A DNA stretch of 34,920 bases from assembly GCA_025356815.1 (NCBI GenBank), contig JANXQL010000011.1, positions 1 to 34,920 of the forward strand. Reading direction: 5' to 3'. The notes under the pieces were generated by a model that worked only from the letters and a program-made list of their open reading frames with translations, was not told where the DNA came from and made no database searches. The translations under genes were made by a program, and so were the position numbers. The stretch comes from Pseudomonadota bacterium (GTDB lineage: Bacteria > Pseudomonadota > Gammaproteobacteria > Steroidobacterales > Steroidobacteraceae). Shown piece by piece: positions 31,818 to 34,920 of this stretch. Each line of letters begins with the position of its first letter. Position 1 is the stretch's first letter.

Positions 31818-33773
31818 ATGAAGGCTTGGCGTGCCGTGTCGGTGCTGTGGCTGGTATCTACGGGGATTTTCGTTGCGCCGTGCGCCGGCGCCGCCGACTG
31901 GCCGGTACTCACGCCCGAAGACCTCACGATGGCCACCGAGCCGAACGCCCCGGGAGCGCCGGCCGTGTTCCTCTACCGGCAGGTCGATCGCGACGATGAG
32001 ACTGGCAGCGAGGTGAGCCTGCAGGTCATCAAGGTGCTGACCGAGGAGGGACGCAAGTACGCAGACGTCGAGATCCTCTACCGGCGGTACGCGGAGTCCA
32101 TCGGCGGCATCGAGGCGCGCACGATCCGGCCCGACGGCACGATCACCAAGTTCGCCGGCACGATTTATGAGACGCAGGTGGTCAAGGCGCACGACGTCAA
32201 GTACATGACCAAGACGTTCGCGCTACCGGACGTGCAGGTCGGCACCATCATCGAGTACCGTTTCAAGCGCTACAGCGCCAATGGCTACGTCTACGACTCG
32301 CAGTGGCTGCTCAACGACGATTTGTACACGCGCCACGGAGTATTCACGCTGCGCGCGAACCGGAGCTATCCGCTGGTCTGGCGCTGGCCCGTCGGCCTGC
32401 CCCCCGGCACCGTGCCACCCGAACGCAAGGGCACCCGGATTACGATGGAAGTCCGCGACGTCCCGGCGTTCGTCACCGAGGAGTACATGCCGCCGGAGAA
32501 CGCGCTCAAGTGCCGGGTGGAGTTTGTCTACCAGTGGGAGGCGCCGGAGCAGGATCCGCAGCGCTACTGGAAGCAATACGCCAAGCAGACCTACCATCGG
32601 GTCGACCGATTCATCGATCACCGACGCGCGATGGAAAAGGCGCTTGCGCAGATCGTCGAGGCAGGCGACTCGAAGGCGACGAAGCTCGCCAAGATCTATG
32701 CCCGCGTGCAGCGCTTGCGCAACGTGAACTTCGAGCCATCGCGCTCCGATGCGGAGCGCGAGCGCGAAAAGGTCCGTGACAACGACGACGCCGCGGACGT
32801 CTGGGAGAGGGGCTACGGCAACGGCTACCAGATCACCTGGCTGTTCCTCGCGCTGCTGCGGGCGGCCGGCCTGGATGCCGATCCGGTCGAGGTCTCCTCG
32901 CGCAGCGAGCACTTCTTCATCGCGGCGGCGCTTGATTCGCGCGAACTGAACACCAATGTCGTGCGTATCCGGCTCGATGGCAGGGAGATCTACGCCGACC
33001 CGGGCACCAAATTCGCGCCGCTGGGCCTCCTGCCGTGGGCCGAGGCCGGGGTCGTCGGGCTCGTGATCGGCGAGGACGGCGGCACCTGGATCACGACGCC
33101 CCTGCCGAGCTCTACCGAGTCGCGACTCGAGCGCGACGCGGTGTTCAAGCTCGACGAAAGTGGCGCGCTGGAGGGGAAGCTCACGGTGGCTTTCCAGGGA
33201 TTGGCCGCGTTGACGCTGCGGATCGGCGGGCGAAACGAGGACGCGGCGGCTCGCAAGGAGATGCTCGAAAACCTGGTCAAGCGCTTCGTGTCGACCGGTA
33301 TCGACGTCAGTCTCGTCAACTCGCCGGACTGGGACAGTTCGTCCAGCACGTTCAAGGCCGAGTTCGAGCTGCGCGTGCCGGGCTGGGCGGACCTCGCCGG
33401 CAGTCGGATGCTGCTGCCGATGGCGGTATTCCGCGCCGAGGAGAAGTCCATGTTCACCCACAGCACGCGTGAGCATGCGATCTACTTCGAGTTTCCGTAT
33501 ACGCATGAGGATCAGGTTTCGATCACGGTACCTGCCGGCCTGCAGCCGGCGGCGATGCCGGACCCGCTGTCGACCGACCTCGGCGCGGTCAAGTACCGGG
33601 CGATCGCCGACTTCCACGACGGCACACTGACCGCGCGCCGCCACGTGCAGGTCGACGGCTTCCTCTACCCGGCGTCGAGCTACCAGGGGCTGCACAACTT
33701 CTTTCAGGCGGTCAGGAGCGGTGATGAACAGCAGATTGTGCTTTCGCGCCAGAAGCCCGCAGCGGCGCGCTGA
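31818..33773 (+). CDS. Exported DUF3857/transglutaminase-like protein lacking the catalytic Cys
   Basis: The 651-residue protein has a signal peptide (residues 1-25, ending CAGAA) and a GGGGAG site before its ATG. The N-terminal part is a DUF3857 domain (VSLQVIKVLTEEGRKYADVEI, TIRPDGTITKFAGTIYE, ALPDVQVGTIIEYRFKRY). The middle is a transglutaminase-like domain (KIYARVQRLRNVNFE, then GYGNGYQITWLFLALLRAAGLDA). Active relatives have YGDCKDKATLL here; this one has YGNGYQITWLF, with Gly336 in the Cys position, so it is probably not a protease or transglutaminase. A C-terminal beta-rich domain follows. Its last 50 bp overlap the start of a second DUF3857 gene that does have the Cys. Likely periplasmic partner of that protein; role unknown. 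Confidence 0.88.
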   Translation: MKAWRAVSVLWLVSTGIFVAPCAGAADWPVLTPEDLTMATEPNAPGAPAVFLYRQVDRDDETGSEVSLQVIKVLTEEGRKYADVEILYRRYAESIGGIEARTIRPDGTITKFAGTIYETQVVKAHDVKYMTKTFALPDVQVGTIIEYRFKRYSANGYVYDSQWLLNDDLYTRHGVFTLRANRSYPLVWRWPVGLPPGTVPPERKGTRITMEVRDVPAFVTEEYMPPENALKCRVEFVYQWEAPEQDPQRYWKQYAKQTYHRVDRFIDHRRAMEKALAQIVEAGDSKATKLAKIYARVQRLRNVNFEPSRSDAEREREKVRDNDDAADVWERGYGNGYQITWLFLALLRAAGLDADPVEVSSRSEHFFIAAALDSRELNTNVVRIRLDGREIYADPGTKFAPLGLLPWAEAGVVGLVIGEDGGTWITTPLPSSTESRLERDAVFKLDESGALEGKLTVAFQGLAALTLRIGGRNEDAAARKEMLENLVKRFVSTGIDVSLVNSPDWDSSSSTFKAEFELRVPGWADLAGSRMLLPMAVFRAEEKSMFTHSTREHAIYFEFPYTHEDQVSITVPAGLQPAAMPDPLSTDLGAVKYRAIADFHDGTLTARRHVQVDGFLYPASSYQGLHNFFQAVRSGDEQQIVLSRQKPAAAR

Positions 33774-34920
33774 TCTGCTGCGCCGGGCGGCCGGTGGCGC
33801 GCTCGCGCTCTTCGCGCTCTGGCTGACGGGCATGCCCTGCGCCAGCGCGGCCAGCGCCCCCGACTGGATGCACGCGCTCGTGAACGCGCCGGTGCCGGCG
33901 CACGATGACAAGGCCAGTGCCGCGCTGCTGCTGTCCGAGACGACGCTGACGGTCCGTTCGGACGGCCGGATGCGCGAAGTGGTCAGAGTCGCGTATCGGA
34001 TCCTGCGGCCGGATGGCGACAGCTATGGCAGGGTGACGATCTACTTCGACCCGCAGAGCAGGATCCTCGATCTGCACGGCTGGTCGATACCGGCCACCGG
34101 CAAGGACTACGCCGTGCGCGAAAGCGATTCGATCGAGTCATCGCTGCCGGGAGTCGAGAATGGCGAGCTCGTCTCGGACCTGCGCGCCAAGGTGATGCTC
34201 ATCCCCGCGACCCTGCCGGGCAGCATCATCGGCTATGAATACGAGCAGGAGCTGCATCCGTTCCTGCCGGGCGACGAATGGGACTTCCAGGACTCGATCC
34301 CGGTGCGGGAGGCGGACTTCGCGCTGAATCTGCCGGCCGGCTGGAGCTACCGGACCTCCTGGGTCCATCACGCGCCGATCGAGCCGACCAGCCCCGCCGC
34401 CGGACAGTTCCGCTGGAGCATGCGCGATCAGCCGGCGGTCAAGATCGAGGAGGGCATGCCGCCGTGGCGCGGCATCGCCGGGCGGATGGTGCTTGCACTC
34501 GTGCCGCCGGCCGGTGGCACTCCCGCGCTGTCGTCCTGGCGCGACCTCGGCAACTGGTACCTGACCCTGGTCGGCAACCGGCGCGACGCGTCCCCCGAGA
34601 TCCGCGAGCGGGTGGCCTCGCTGACGGCGGCTGCCGCGACGCCGCTGGCGAGGATCGCGGCGCTCGCGAAGTTCGTGCAGAGCGATGTCCGCTACGTCGC
34701 CATCTCGCTTGGCATTGGCGGTCACCAGCCGCACCTGGCGACCGACGTCTTCAAGCATCGGTACGGCGACTGCAAGGACAAGGCGACGCTGCTCGGCTCG
34801 ATGCTGCGCGAGATCGGCATCGATTCCTACTACGTGCTGATCAACACCAATCGCGGCGAGATCACGCGCGAGGAGCCGCCGGGATTGCACTTCAATCACG
34901 CGATCCTCGCGATCCGGCTG
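33724..34920 (+). CDS. Exported DUF3857/transglutaminase-like protein (3' end beyond the window)
   Basis: The frame runs from ATG 33724 to the right edge (399 codons, no stop). AGGAG lies 5 nt before the ATG, inside the end of the preceding gene, giving a 50-bp overlap in another frame. A basic N-terminus and hydrophobic segment (GALALFALWLTGMPCASAAS) form a signal peptide. The DUF3857 domain follows (VVRVAYRILRPDGDSYGRV, PGSIIGYEYEQELHPFLPGD). Then comes a transglutaminase-like domain with DVRYVAISLGIGGHQPH, the catalytic Cys350 in HRYGDCKDKATLLGSMLRE and a His392 in HFNHAILAI; the final Asp lies beyond the edge. It is the active-looking partner of the Cys-less protein upstream. Confidence 0.9.
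   Translation, partial: MNSRLCFRARSPQRRADLLRRAAGGALALFALWLTGMPCASAASAPDWMHALVNAPVPAHDDKASAALLLSETTLTVRSDGRMREVVRVAYRILRPDGDSYGRVTIYFDPQSRILDLHGWSIPATGKDYAVRESDSIESSLPGVENGELVSDLRAKVMLIPATLPGSIIGYEYEQELHPFLPGDEWDFQDSIPVREADFALNLPAGWSYRTSWVHHAPIEPTSPAAGQFRWSMRDQPAVKIEEGMPPWRGIAGRMVLALVPPAGGTPALSSWRDLGNWYLTLVGNRRDASPEIRERVASLTAAAATPLARIAALAKFVQSDVRYVAISLGIGGHQPHLATDVFKHRYGDCKDKATLLGSMLREIGIDSYYVLINTNRGEITREEPPGLHFNHAILAIRL

Noticed and set aside
1-34920. Prophage, insertion sequence, tRNA or rRNA genes
   Set aside because: I found no transposase, integrase, phage structural motif or tRNA/rRNA-like sequence on either strand by reading. A tRNAscan or IS search would settle it.

Overview
The window is a high-GC stretch, about two-thirds G+C by eye, from a Gram-negative bacterium. 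The evidence is three lipobox lipoproteins, an outer-membrane porin ending in Phe, a PTS of fused EIIA-HPr-EI plus EIICB, and DUF3857/transglutaminase proteins. A gammaproteobacterium of the Xanthomonadales/Nevskiales kind is my guess. No marker gene, rRNA or tRNA is present to settle it.

The centre (about 3.1-30.4 kb) reads as a beta-glucan (laminarin-type beta-1,3/1,6-glucan) utilisation locus. Its parts are: a minus-strand PTS operon (EIIA-HPr-EI, then EIICB with a second, Cys-less EIIB); a secreted GH3 glucosidase and a D-amino-acid deaminase-like enzyme; a minus-strand operon of GH17-like lipoprotein, porin and GH81 endo-beta-1,3-glucanase; a divergent LacI-family regulator; an alpha/beta hydrolase; a plus-strand operon of lipoprotein, GH1, GH16, a GPH sugar symporter fused to a GH17-like domain, and a stand-alone GH17-like protein; a large lipoprotein with three near-identical sugar-binding-like repeats; and a GH30 gene broken by one in-frame stop.

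The two ends hold other genes. On the left are the tail of an unrecognised gene and a translationally coupled pair of exported amidohydrolases, one lacking its metal-binding motif. On the right are a methyltransferase, a PH-domain membrane protein (also broken by one stop) and two overlapping DUF3857 genes, the first lacking the transglutaminase Cys.

Proposed working model: surface GH17-like, GH81 and GH3 enzymes cut the polymer, the porin admits oligosaccharides, and the GPH symporter brings them inside. There the unsecreted GH17-like, GH16, GH1 and (if functional) GH30 enzymes finish the job, while glucose released outside enters by the PTS. Three copies of a GAAAGCGCTT-type palindrome lie just downstream of likely promoters for the three glucan transcription units, next to the LacI-family gene, so one repressor probably controls all three. 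Two of these promoters also share a second dyad inside an unusually long 19-bp -35/-10 spacer.

The most novel items are the transporter-glycosidase fusion with an internal ribosome-binding site, the shared double-dyad promoter, and the two single-base nonsense interruptions.
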